A stretch of 47,411 bases of DNA from Lachnospiraceae bacterium (lineage in GTDB: Bacteria > Bacillota > Clostridia > Lachnospirales > Lachnospiraceae): positions 1-47,411 of the forward strand of contig JAILEM010000053.1 in the NCBI GenBank assembly GCA_024687745.1. Direction: 5' to 3'. Positions 17,209 to 26,763 of the stretch are shown here, in pieces. Positions within the stretch are counted from its first letter, which is position 1, and each line of letters opens with the position of its first letter. A model generated the notes under the pieces. That model did not search any database. It was not told the DNA's origin and saw only the letters and a list, made by a program, of their open reading frames with translations. The translations under genes were made by a program, and so were the position numbers.

Positions 17209-17931
17209 ATGAAATTTGAGGATCTTAAGGTTACGGTATATGCAGACGGAGCTGATATCGAGGGAATGAAGGAAGAGTATAAGAAGGGCTATGTAAAAGG
17301 TTTTACAACAAATCCCACTCTTATGAAAAAGGCAGGAGTTAAGGATTATGTAAGCTTTGCCAAAGAAGCACTTAAGGAGATACCCGATCTTCCGCTTTCG
17401 TTAGAGGTTTTTGCCGATGATTTTGAAACAATGGAAAAGGAAGCAAGAGTGATAGCGGCCCTCGGTGATAATGTATTTGTTAAGATACCCATAACAAATT
17501 CCAGGGGTGAATCATCAATACCTCTTATAAAGAAATTATCCGCAGACGGATTACAGCTTAATGTGACAGCTATCCTCACCCTTGATCAGGTAAGGGAAAC
17601 AGTGGATGCATTTAAGGATGGGACCAAAAATATTGTATCCATATTTGCCGGAAGGATACTGGATACGGGTGTAGATGCGGTTCCCATTATGAAGGAGGCT
17701 GCACAGATATGCAGACAGAAGCCCGGAACAATGTCTCTCTGGGCAAGCTGCAGGGAAGTATATAACATTATACAGGCCGATCAGTGCGGTACGGATATAA
17801 TCACCGTAACAAATGCGATACTTGGCAAGCTTCCGAATCTTGGAAAGGACCTTAAGCAGCTATCCTTAGAAACGGTAAGGATGTTCGTAAATGACGGAAA
17901 ATCGCTGGGTTTTTCCATTTTAGGCGAATAA
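17209..17931 (+). CDS. Transaldolase (TalC/FSA-like)
   Basis: The 240-residue TIM-barrel aldolase has GFTTNPTLMKKAG, the Schiff-base lysine in NVFVKIPIT, VTAILTLDQV and SIFAGRILDTGVD. Transaldolases interconvert sedoheptulose 7-phosphate with fructose 6-phosphate and C3/C4 sugar phosphates. Directly downstream of gmhA, it could supply the sedoheptulose 7-phosphate that GmhA consumes. That link is inference from position. No terminator is obvious after the gene; the next promoter begins 57 bases on. Confidence 0.87.
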   Translation: MKFEDLKVTVYADGADIEGMKEEYKKGYVKGFTTNPTLMKKAGVKDYVSFAKEALKEIPDLPLSLEVFADDFETMEKEARVIAALGDNVFVKIPITNSRGESSIPLIKKLSADGLQLNVTAILTLDQVRETVDAFKDGTKNIVSIFAGRILDTGVDAVPIMKEAAQICRQKPGTMSLWASCREVYNIIQADQCGTDIITVTNAILGKLPNLGKDLKQLSLETVRMFVNDGKSLGFSILGE

Positions 17932-17987
17932 AAAATATCTAAATTGTACAAAAATACCGAAATAGGGCAGATTTTAGCAAAGAATGT

Positions 17988-18016
17988 TTGACAAATGCCA
18001 GTATTTAAGATATATT
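17988..18016 (+). promoter_or_regulatory. Sigma-A promoter for the H1-like gene
   Basis: TTGACA (17988-17993) and TATATT (18011-18016) are separated by exactly 17 bases. The region is AT-rich, and the transcript would have an untranslated leader of about 60 bases before ATG 18084. Confidence 0.8.
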
Positions 18017-18083
18017 TACGTGATGTAAGATTAATTATAATTATTTTATATAGTTTTATGGTTATTTTGAAAGGAGTAGACCA

Positions 18084-18488
18084 ATGGCAGAGGAGAAAAA
18101 ACCAGTTGCTGTTGCAAAGGTAGTAAAGAAGGCAGAACCTGCTAAGAAGGAAACACCTGTAAAGAAAGTTGCAGCAGTAAAGAAGGCAGAGCCCGCTAAG
18201 AAGGCTGAGGCAGTAAAGAAGGCAGAGCCCGCTAAGAAGGCAGCACCTGCAAAGAAGACAGCTGCAAAGAAGACCACAAAAAAAGTAGTTGTTAAAGAGA
18301 ATATCGTATTCCAGTTCAACGGAACAGATATTTCGGAAAAGGATCTTATAAAGGGAGCCAAGGCTGCATATAAGGCTGCAGGAAACAAGGATGCGGTAAA
18401 GGAAGTTACAGTATATGTTAACTGTAATGAAGGAATGTGCTATCCTGTAGTAAACGGAGTTTCCATTGAAGAAGGATTCAGCCTTTAA
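18084..18488 (+). CDS. Histone H1-like Lys/Ala-rich protein with DUF6465-type C-terminal domain
   Basis: The 134-residue protein has a basic N-terminal half (about residues 9-72) built from KKAEPAKK/KKAAPAKK units, like bacterial H1 tails. A compact C-terminal domain of about 62 residues (ENIVFQFNGTDISEKDLIKGAKAAYKAAG ... MCYPVVNGVSIEEGFSL) resembles DUF6465. The tail could bind nucleic acid; the globular domain's role is unknown. It has its own consensus promoter and strong terminator, so it is likely a well-expressed single gene. The domain name is recalled from family knowledge, not searched. Confidence 0.8.
   Translation: MAEEKKPVAVAKVVKKAEPAKKETPVKKVAAVKKAEPAKKAEAVKKAEPAKKAAPAKKTAAKKTTKKVVVKENIVFQFNGTDISEKDLIKGAKAAYKAAGNKDAVKEVTVYVNCNEGMCYPVVNGVSIEEGFSL
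18123..18240 (+). repeat. In-gene DNA repeats encoding the basic tail
   Basis: A 28-base unit beginning GTAAAGAAGGCAGA and ending GCTAAGAAGG occurs at 18123, 18177 and 18213. The last two copies are identical and start 36 bases (12 codons) apart; the first has two changes. Near-identity at DNA level suggests recent slippage or recombination. Confidence 0.85.
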
Positions 18489-18527
18489 GATAAAGAAGCT
18501 TTATTGGATGTATCTATTGATATTCAG

Positions 18528-18556
18528 GGACATTGTTCAGGCAATGTCCTTTTTTT
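18528..18556 (+). terminator. Intrinsic terminator after the H1-like gene
   Basis: GGACATTG / CAATGTCC, an 8-bp perfect stem with a 6-base loop, is followed by seven Ts. Confidence 0.93.
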
Positions 18557-18567
18557 GTAAAAATGTA

Positions 18568-18596
18568 TTGACATAATAATAGGCAGGTGGTATTTT
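18568..18596 (+). promoter_or_regulatory. Sigma-A promoter of the hrcA-dnaK operon
   Basis: TTGACA (18568-18573) and TATTTT (18591-18596) are 17 bases apart. The CIRCE operator begins 12 bases after the -10 box, so bound HrcA would cover the transcription start. Confidence 0.85.
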
Positions 18597-18608
18597 ATTA
18601 CATAGATG

Positions 18609-18635
18609 TTAGCACTCTTTTGAGTTGAGTGCTAA
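18609..18635 (+). promoter_or_regulatory. CIRCE heat-shock operator
   Basis: TTAGCACTC-N9-GAGTGCTAA matches the CIRCE consensus exactly in both arms and spacer length. It is the binding site of HrcA, which is encoded by the next gene, giving autoregulated repression that is relieved at high temperature. Confidence 0.98.
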
Positions 18636-18659
18636 CAAGATAAGGAAGGGTGTGAACAG

Positions 18660-19694
18660 GTGGAGCTAAGCGAAAGAAAAAAAACTATCCTGTATGCGAT
18701 CATCAAGACCTATTTAGAGACCGGGGAACCGGTGGGATCAAGAACGATCTCCAAGTATTCCGATCTTAATCTCAGTTCAGCGACAATAAGGAATGAGATG
18801 TCTGATCTTGAGGAGATGGGGTATATAATGCAGCCTCATACATCTGCCGGACGGATCCCTTCCGATAAGGGATACAGGTTCTACGTGGACAGGCTTATGG
18901 AAGACAAGGAACGCGAAGTAAATGAAATGAAAGAGATCCTTGTTGAAAAAGCAGATAAAATAGAACGTGTCCTTAAGCAGGTTGCAAGATCGCTGTCAGT
19001 TAATACAAACTATGCGGCCATGATATCTGCTCCCAGGTACCACAGAAATAAGCTGAAATTCATACAGCTATCAAGGATGAGTGAAAGACAGATCCTGGTT
19101 GTTATAGTGGTAGAGGGAAACATCATAAAGAATCAGATCATCGAGGTTGCGGAGGAATTGGATGATGAGACTCTTTTGAAGCTGAATATACTGCTGAACA
19201 CCGGTATGAACGGCCTGACCATAGAAGAGATCAATCTTGCAATGATCTCAAAGATGAAGGAACAGTCGGGAATACACAGCCAGTTTATTTCGGAAGTTGT
19301 TGATGCTGTTGCCGAGGCTATCAAGAGCGATGAAGATCTTGAGATATACACGAGCGGAGCAAATAACATATTCAAATATCCGGAGCTTGCGGATAATGAG
19401 AAGGCAAGTGAGATAATCACTGCATTTGAAGAGAAAAAGCAGCTTTCTGAAATTGTATATGATACATTATCCAACAGCGGTGAAGAGAGTAAGGGAATAC
19501 AGATATACATAGGTGAAGAATCACCGGTCAAGAATATGAAGGACTGCAGTGTTGTAACTGCCACATATGAGCTTGAAGAAGGAATGCAGGGAACTATAGG
19601 CATAATAGGTCCCAAACGGATGGATTACGATAAGGTAGTGGATACCCTGAAATCCTTAACAAGCCAGCTTGATGAAATGTATAAGAAAAAATAA
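18660..19694 (+). CDS. hrcA: Heat-inducible transcription repressor HrcA
   Basis: HrcA binds CIRCE with an N-terminal winged helix and depends on chaperonin for activity. The 344-residue product has ELSERKKTILYAIIKTYLETGEPVGSRTISKY, LSSATIRNEMSDLEEMGYI and HTSAGRIPSDKGYRFYVD, all hallmark segments, and the C-terminal GPKRMDYDKVVDTLKSL. The start is GTG 18660, preceded by AAGGAAGGG about nine bases upstream. It is the first gene of the operon, just after the CIRCE site. Confidence 0.97.
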   Translation: MELSERKKTILYAIIKTYLETGEPVGSRTISKYSDLNLSSATIRNEMSDLEEMGYIMQPHTSAGRIPSDKGYRFYVDRLMEDKEREVNEMKEILVEKADKIERVLKQVARSLSVNTNYAAMISAPRYHRNKLKFIQLSRMSERQILVVIVVEGNIIKNQIIEVAEELDDETLLKLNILLNTGMNGLTIEEINLAMISKMKEQSGIHSQFISEVVDAVAEAIKSDEDLEIYTSGANNIFKYPELADNEKASEIITAFEEKKQLSEIVYDTLSNSGEESKGIQIYIGEESPVKNMKDCSVVTATYELEEGMQGTIGIIGPKRMDYDKVVDTLKSLTSQLDEMYKKK

Positions 19695-19717
19695 GATTGT
19701 GAAAGGAGCTACCTGAT

Positions 19718-20452
19718 ATGCCGGATGTTGATGAAGAATTAAAGCAGGATACTGCTGATGATACCACGATAGAGGATGATAACAGGCAAAAGGATAACAA
19801 AGAGACAGAAGCAGCGCCTGACAGTGATCCAAAGGAAGAGGATATCGCATCTTCTGAAGAAGTAAATGAAGACGACAAAGGATCAGAAGAAGCAGAAAAC
19901 GCTGATGAAGAAGAATCCGCAGAGACAGGATCAGATGAGTCCGAAAGTGCTGAGAGTACAGAAGAGGATCCTAAAGAGAAAAAGAAGGGTTCAAGGTGGA
20001 AAAAGGATAAAAAAGACAAAAGAGATGAGCAGATAGAGGAGCTTAAAGACAGGGTAAAACGTCAGATGGCCGAATTTGAAAATTTCAGAAAGAGGACAGA
20101 TAAGGAAAAGTCCTCGATGTATGAGATGGGAGCCAAATCGGTAATAGAGAAGATACTTCCCGTTATTGATAATTTTGAAAGAGGTCTTTGTACCGTTCCC
20201 GAGGAAGAAAAGACCAAAGGATTTGCCGAGGGAATGGATAAGATATATAAGCAGCTCTTAACCGAGCTTGAAAATCTTGGAGTAAAGCCTATAGAGGCAG
20301 TTGGAAAGGAATTTGATCCGAATTTCCATAATGCCGTAATGCAGGTAGAAAGTGAGGAGTATGATACAGGAGTCGTAGCACAGGAATTACAGAAGGGATA
20401 TATGTTCAGGGATTCGGTAGTAAGGCACAGCATGGTTGCTGTGGTTAAATGA
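19718..20452 (+). CDS. grpE: Nucleotide exchange factor GrpE
   Basis: GrpE releases ADP from DnaK. Residues 1 to about 95 are a very acidic, Ser/Glu-rich disordered region ending in a lysine cluster (KEKKKGSRWKKDKKDK). The GrpE coiled coil and beta domain follow: QMAEFENFRKRTDKEK, VIDNFERGL, PIEAVGKEFDPNFHNAVMQ, and VVAQELQKGYMFRDSVVRHSMVAVVK at the end. At 244 residues it is longer than most GrpE because of the acidic arm. Second gene of the heat-shock operon. Confidence 0.96.
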   Translation: MPDVDEELKQDTADDTTIEDDNRQKDNKETEAAPDSDPKEEDIASSEEVNEDDKGSEEAENADEEESAETGSDESESAESTEEDPKEKKKGSRWKKDKKDKRDEQIEELKDRVKRQMAEFENFRKRTDKEKSSMYEMGAKSVIEKILPVIDNFERGLCTVPEEEKTKGFAEGMDKIYKQLLTELENLGVKPIEAVGKEFDPNFHNAVMQVESEEYDTGVVAQELQKGYMFRDSVVRHSMVAVVK

Positions 20453-20469
20453 TAAGATCACAAGTATGA

Positions 20470-22386
<1,917 letters not shown>

Positions 22387-22397
22387 AGGTGTAAATG

Positions 22398-23546
22398 ATG
22401 GCAGAGTCCAAAAGAGATTATTATGAAGTCCTCGGCGTTGAAAAAAATGCAGATGAGGCAACTCTGAAAAAAGCATACAGGGTATTGGCTAAAAAGTATC
22501 ACCCGGACATGAATCCGGGTGATGCTGAGGCTGAAAAAAAGTTTAAAGAAGCCTCGGAAGCATATGCCGTATTATCCGATCCCGACAAGAGAAGACAGTA
22601 TGATCAGTTTGGTCATGCTGCTTTTGAGAATGGCGGACCCGGTGAATTTTCCGGATTCGATTTTAACTCTGCTGATTTTTCCGATCTGTTCGGAGATCTG
22701 TTCGGAGACCTTTTCGGAGGCGGACGTTCAAGGAGCAGATCCTATAACGGTCCCATGAAGGGAGCGAATGTACGCACAAGCGTAAGGATAACCTTTGAGG
22801 AGGCTGTTTTTGGCTGTGAAAAGGAGCTTGACCTGACACTTAAGGAGCCCTGCAAGACCTGTAACGGAACGGGAGCAAAGCCCGGAACACAGCCTGAAAC
22901 CTGTACCAAATGCGGTGGTAAGGGTCAGGTTGTTATGACATCACAGACATTATTCGGAATGATGCAGAATGTACAGACCTGCCCTGAGTGCAGGGGAACA
23001 GGTAAGATAATCAAGGATAAGTGTACATCCTGTCACGGTACGGGATTTACCTCCGAAAAAAAGAAAATAAGTGTATCCATACCTGCAGGTATAGACAGCG
23101 GACAGAGCGTAAGGATAAGAGAGAAGGGTGAGCCCGGCCAGAACGGAGGACCAAGAGGCGATCTGCTCGTAGAGGTTCTTATCCAGAGACATGAGAAATT
23201 CCAGAGGCAGGATATGAACATCTTTTCCGTGGCACCCATCTCATATGCACAGGCTGTTCTCGGAGGAGAGGTCTTAATAGATACAGTTGACGGAAAGGTA
23301 AGCTATGATGTAAAGCCCGGAACCCAGACCGATACAAAGGTAAGGCTTAAGGGTAAGGGTGTTCCTTCATTAAGGAACAAGCAGGTCCGTGGTGATCAAT
23401 ATGTCACTCTCATAGTGCAGGTGCCCACCAAACTCAGTAATGAAGCGAAGAATCTTCTCAGAAAGTTTGATGAGGAGACAGGTAATTCCTTAAGATCAAC
23501 GGAAGAATACAGGGATAAGAAGAAAAAAGGTTTTTTCAGTAAATAA
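22398..23546 (+). CDS. dnaJ: Chaperone DnaJ (Hsp40)
   Basis: DnaJ stimulates the DnaK ATPase and delivers substrates. The product shows a J domain with HPD ([10 protein letters not shown]), a Gly/Phe region, four CxxCxGxG zinc repeats ([32 protein letters not shown]) and the C-terminal substrate domain. ATGs at 22395 and 22398 are adjacent; AAAGGTG at 22385-22391 fits 22398 better (382 residues). Last gene of the operon. Confidence 0.97.
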   Translation: MAESKRDYYEVLGVEKNADEATLKKAYRVLAKKYHPDMNPGDAEAEKKFKEASEAYAVLSDPDKRRQYDQFGHAAFENGGPGEFSGFDFNSADFSDLFGDLFGDLFGGGRSRSRSYNGPMKGANVRTSVRITFEEAVFGCEKELDLTLKEPCKTCNGTGAKPGTQPETCTKCGGKGQVVMTSQTLFGMMQNVQTCPECRGTGKIIKDKCTSCHGTGFTSEKKKISVSIPAGIDSGQSVRIREKGEPGQNGGPRGDLLVEVLIQRHEKFQRQDMNIFSVAPISYAQAVLGGEVLIDTVDGKVSYDVKPGTQTDTKVRLKGKGVPSLRNKQVRGDQYVTLIVQVPTKLSNEAKNLLRKFDEETGNSLRSTEEYRDKKKKGFFSK

Positions 23547-23552
23547 GATAAT

Positions 23553-23581
23553 TTGACTTGAATAGGGAAATACACTATAAT
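23553..23581 (+). promoter_or_regulatory. Sigma-A promoter upstream of the DUF3048 lipoprotein
   Basis: TTGACT (23553-23558) and a perfect TATAAT (23576-23581) are 17 bases apart, starting seven bases after the dnaJ stop. The last T of the -10 box is the first base of the palindrome at 23579-23608. Confidence 0.85.
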
Positions 23582-23610
23582 GTGGGTTGTGGGTTCACAA
23601 CCCACATTTT
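23579..23610 (+). promoter_or_regulatory. Large palindrome overlapping the -10 box and transcript start
   Basis: AATGTGGGTTGTG pairs perfectly with CACAACCCACATT around GGTT, followed by TTTT. Placed directly on the transcription start, it could be an operator or a 5' stem-loop of the new mRNA, and it may also end dnaJ transcripts. Structure is seen; role is undecided. Confidence 0.7.
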
Positions 23611-23661
23611 GTAGTAGAGAATAGTTTATTGCCTTTAACATATGACCGGGAGAAAAAGCTT

Positions 23662-24816
23662 ATGGCTATCAGAAACAGATTTTTAAGATCAGCGGTGATT
23701 CTTTTGCTTGTATTTTGCATGGTAATGCTTTCTGCCTGCAAGGATAAAAAGGATAAGGCAGAGGAACAGCCTAAAGAGAATACGGAATCCGTATCAAAGA
23801 CCGAAGAAAAAGAAGAATCCTCAAATGAAAAAGCTGTAGAGCCGGCAGAGGATCCCAATGAGCTTCCGGATGGAAAAGTCAGGAGTTATCTTACGGGACT
23901 TCCCGTTGATGAGAAGACAGCTAAAAGAAGACCCCTTGCCATAATGCTTAATAACCTTGAGGCCGCCCAGCCGATGAGCGGAATATCATATGCAGATGTA
24001 GTATATGAATTTGTGGTTGAAGGATCCATCACAAGACTTATGGGTCTGTTTGAAAATTATGATGATCTTGATAAGATCGGCTCGATAAGGAGCTGCAGGG
24101 AATACTTTGTATATACCGCACTTGAGTTTGACGCGATATATATGCATTTCGGGCAGGCCACCTATGCGGTTGATCTTCTTGGAAGAGACTATGTGGATAA
24201 TCTTAACGGTCTCGGAGAGGCAGGGGATACCTGCTTTTACAGAACTACAGACAGACAGGCTCCGCATAATGTCTATACCTCGAAGGCAGGTATAGATGCA
24301 GGTATCAAGAAGCTTGGATACAGGGAAGACCATTACGACGGGTTTGGAAGAAAGTTCTTATTCTGTGATCTTGACAAGGAGGTCACGAATGAAGGTGGTG
24401 CAGATGCTTCCTATATCGCACCCAATTATAAGATAAACAAGCCCTGGTTTGAGTATAATGAGAAAACCGGTAAATACGACAGATACCAGTATGGTGAGGC
24501 ACAGATCGATGATCTTACGGGAGAGCAGATCTCCTTTGATAATGTCATATTCCAGTATAACAAGTGGTCACAGCTGGATGAAAAGGATTATCTGGCCTTT
24601 GACTGTCATTCAGGCGGGGTTATCCAGTATTTTACAAAGGGAAAGTGCGTAGTAGGACAGTGGCAGCGTGATCTTGATCTTGCAAAGGATGGCAATGTGG
24701 ATCTTGCTCCCGTCAGATATTATGATCTTGACGGAAATGAGATAGAAATAAATAACGGTAAGACCTTTATCTGCGTGATACAGGATACGGATCTTGAAAA
24801 CGTAGTAGTAAAATAA
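23662..24816 (+). CDS. DUF3048 (YerB-like) lipoprotein
   Basis: The protein of 384 residues starts with a lipoprotein signal (MAIRNRFLRSAVILLLVFCMVMLSAC, lipobox LSAC near residue 26). A Lys/Glu-rich spacer follows, then a DUF3048 domain: YLTGLPVDEKTAKRRPLAIMLNN, GISYADVVYEFVVEGSITRLMGLF, and IGSIRSCREYFVYTALEFDAIYMHFGQ. It is anchored on the outer face of the membrane; the family's activity is not established. ATG 23662 was preferred to an upstream in-frame ATG at 23587 because the signal peptide begins there. It has its own promoter; a glycosyltransferase follows after five bases. Confidence 0.88.
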   Translation: MAIRNRFLRSAVILLLVFCMVMLSACKDKKDKAEEQPKENTESVSKTEEKEESSNEKAVEPAEDPNELPDGKVRSYLTGLPVDEKTAKRRPLAIMLNNLEAAQPMSGISYADVVYEFVVEGSITRLMGLFENYDDLDKIGSIRSCREYFVYTALEFDAIYMHFGQATYAVDLLGRDYVDNLNGLGEAGDTCFYRTTDRQAPHNVYTSKAGIDAGIKKLGYREDHYDGFGRKFLFCDLDKEVTNEGGADASYIAPNYKINKPWFEYNEKTGKYDRYQYGEAQIDDLTGEQISFDNVIFQYNKWSQLDEKDYLAFDCHSGGVIQYFTKGKCVVGQWQRDLDLAKDGNVDLAPVRYYDLDGNEIEINNGKTFICVIQDTDLENVVVK

Positions 24817-24821
24817 TAAAG

Positions 24822-25952
24822 ATGCGATTTGTTACTCTCTTTCTCAGAACTGAAAATATTCATCTCATCAAGGATATCGGAATGATACCCTTTCATCTTC
24901 ACAGACAGTTTGGGACAGATGCGCATATAGTCACATATAAAAACAGCACTGCCTATCCATATCTTGATACAGCTCTCAGGGGACTGAAGCTTGACTTTAT
25001 AAAGAAAAGTCCCTTTGGGATCATCGCGGACGGGATCGGATATCTTAAAAAGAATGCCAAAGACATAGACATTCTTAATATTTATCATCTGAACCTCTCA
25101 AGCTATTTCTACAGTATATTCTATAAGCTCTTCAATAAAAAAGGAGTCATTTATCTTAAAGTCGATATGAACGAAAAGGGATACAGGGACTGCTTTGTCA
25201 ATGATCCTAAGGGATTTATCAAACGATCCACCATAAAAAGGGCAGATATAGTCTCTGTTGAAAATAAAAGGATGTTTGAGGGACTTAAAAGCCGCTTCGG
25301 TAACAAGATAAAATTTATCACAAACGGTTATTATATCGGAGATAGGATACAGGATATCGATGAGGTCTTATCAGGATCTGAAAGGGAAGATGTGATACTT
25401 ACCGTGGGTAATCTCGGAACGTATGAAAAGGCCACGGATACCCTTCTTGAAGCCTTTGCAAAAAGTGCACCTTATCATTCTTATAAGCTGAAGCTTATAG
25501 GACCTGTGGCAAAGGATTTTATTGCGTACAGGGATAAATTCATGAGGGAACATGAGGATCTTAAGGACAGGATCATTTTTACGGGACCAGTTTATGATAA
25601 GGAAAAACTGATGGGGGAATACTTAAAAGCCAGGTTCTTTACTCTTCCGTCAAGAAGTGAATCCTTCGGTTTTGTGCTTCTTGAGGCGGGGGCTTTTGGA
25701 TGTATACTGCTCCCGTCGGATAAATGCTGTGCTGCGCTTGATATGACGGATAACGGTCGTCTGGGCTATATATTGAAGGCTGATGATATTCAGTCCATTG
25801 CAGATACCTTTAAGACAGTCACAGAGGGTAATGAAGACTTGAGCAGGCTGTCCTTAAAAACGGCTGAATATATCAGAAAAAATTACAGCTGGGAGAATAT
25901 AGTCACATCTCTGTATGAGAATTTATCTCCCACTCAGGAAGTACAACCTTAA
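24822..25952 (+). CDS. Family 4-type glycosyltransferase
   Basis: The 376-residue protein has a GT-B fold: N-terminal acceptor-binding half and a C-terminal donor half with DVILTVGNLGTYEKATDTLLEAFA, LKLIGPV and FFTLPSRSESFGFVLLEAGAFGC (the conserved E(x7)E motif). It transfers a sugar from a nucleotide donor; donor and acceptor are unknown. It is probably cotranscribed with the DUF3048 gene. Its last 50 bases overlap the 3' end of the opposite-strand gene ending at 25903, so no terminator can lie between them. Confidence 0.87.
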   Translation: MRFVTLFLRTENIHLIKDIGMIPFHLHRQFGTDAHIVTYKNSTAYPYLDTALRGLKLDFIKKSPFGIIADGIGYLKKNAKDIDILNIYHLNLSSYFYSIFYKLFNKKGVIYLKVDMNEKGYRDCFVNDPKGFIKRSTIKRADIVSVENKRMFEGLKSRFGNKIKFITNGYYIGDRIQDIDEVLSGSEREDVILTVGNLGTYEKATDTLLEAFAKSAPYHSYKLKLIGPVAKDFIAYRDKFMREHEDLKDRIIFTGPVYDKEKLMGEYLKARFFTLPSRSESFGFVLLEAGAFGCILLPSDKCCAALDMTDNGRLGYILKADDIQSIADTFKTVTEGNEDLSRLSLKTAEYIRKNYSWENIVTSLYENLSPTQEVQP

Positions 25953-26763
25953 CATTCTGTTTCCTGATCTTCCATTGCAGCTGTCTGATCTTTTTCTTGA
26001 TAAAATCGGGAAAATGATCGGTCACAAACTGTTTGATCCTCTTATCGGCAATGGCTCTCTTCATACTTCCTTCTGAGGGAGTCCTGACACCATGGGACTT
26101 TTTGATCTCCATAGTTTCCATAAACGTATCATAGATACTTAAGGATGATACTCCATCCTTTGATACGATACAGACGGTCTTTCCCGTATCCTGAAAATGA
26201 AAGCCCTTCTCATAGGCAGAGAGCAGAAAATCGTAATCCGCACCTATCTTAAGCTTCGTATTAAAAGGAAATCTTGCTATCAGCTCCCTGTTAACGAAGC
26301 ATGACTGGTGGGAAAAGGGCATCCTGTTTTCGATCTCCTCGATGTTTTTTCTGAATTTATAATAATGTCCGTATTCGAATTCTATGGAATCACCGTAAAT
26401 GATAGCGGCGTTGGGGTATTTATTCTGTGAGAAAATATCGGAAAGGGTAGAAGCACTGTAAAAACAGTCCCCTGCATTCATGAAATTTATCCATCTTCCA
26501 AGAGAATGTTTTACCGCGAAGTTCATACCGTCATAGATCCCCTTATCAGGCTCTGAGTATACCGTAAATGAAATGCCCTTTTTTTCAAAAAGGGGCCTGT
26601 AATCATTAATGATGTCCAATGTGGAATCTGTGGATGCGGCATCCTTTATTATGTATTCAAAATTATCAAAATCCTGGTTTAGTACGGACTCAATGGTTTT
26701 TTTTATGTCCTTTTCGGCATTTAAGCATACCGTTATGATCGTGATAAGATATTTACTGTCCAT
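25903..26763 (-). CDS. Family 2 glycosyltransferase (WcaA-like)
   Basis: The 286-residue GT-A enzyme starts MDSKYLITIITVCLNAEKDIKKTIESVLNQDFDNFEYIIKDAASTDST, has EPDKGIYDGMNFAVKHSLG and NAGDCFYS in the donor site, and HQSCFVNRELIARFPF further on. No membrane segment. It is the last gene of the long minus-strand run and overlaps the previous gene by 11 bases. Its 3' end overlaps the convergent glycosyltransferase. It likely builds a surface glycan; the sugar is unknown. Confidence 0.87.
   Translation of the reverse strand: MDSKYLITIITVCLNAEKDIKKTIESVLNQDFDNFEYIIKDAASTDSTLDIINDYRPLFEKKGISFTVYSEPDKGIYDGMNFAVKHSLGRWINFMNAGDCFYSASTLSDIFSQNKYPNAAIIYGDSIEFEYGHYYKFRKNIEEIENRMPFSHQSCFVNRELIARFPFNTKLKIGADYDFLLSAYEKGFHFQDTGKTVCIVSKDGVSSLSIYDTFMETMEIKKSHGVRTPSEGSMKRAIADKRIKQFVTDHFPDFIKKKIRQLQWKIRKQNVKVVLPEWEINSHTEM

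Noticed and set aside
18123-18240. Possible CRISPR array from three short repeats
   Set aside because: The units are in-frame codons of a Lys/Ala tail, are not evenly spaced and have no unique spacers.
18062-18388. Open minus-strand frame rich in Ala, Phe and Thr opposite the H1-like gene
   Set aside because: It is the antisense shadow of the Lys/Ala repeats, with no ribosome site and low-complexity composition.
19594-20019. Long Ser-rich minus-strand frame opposite grpE
   Set aside because: Ser runs are the complement of Glu/Asp codons in the acidic arm of GrpE; no start signals.
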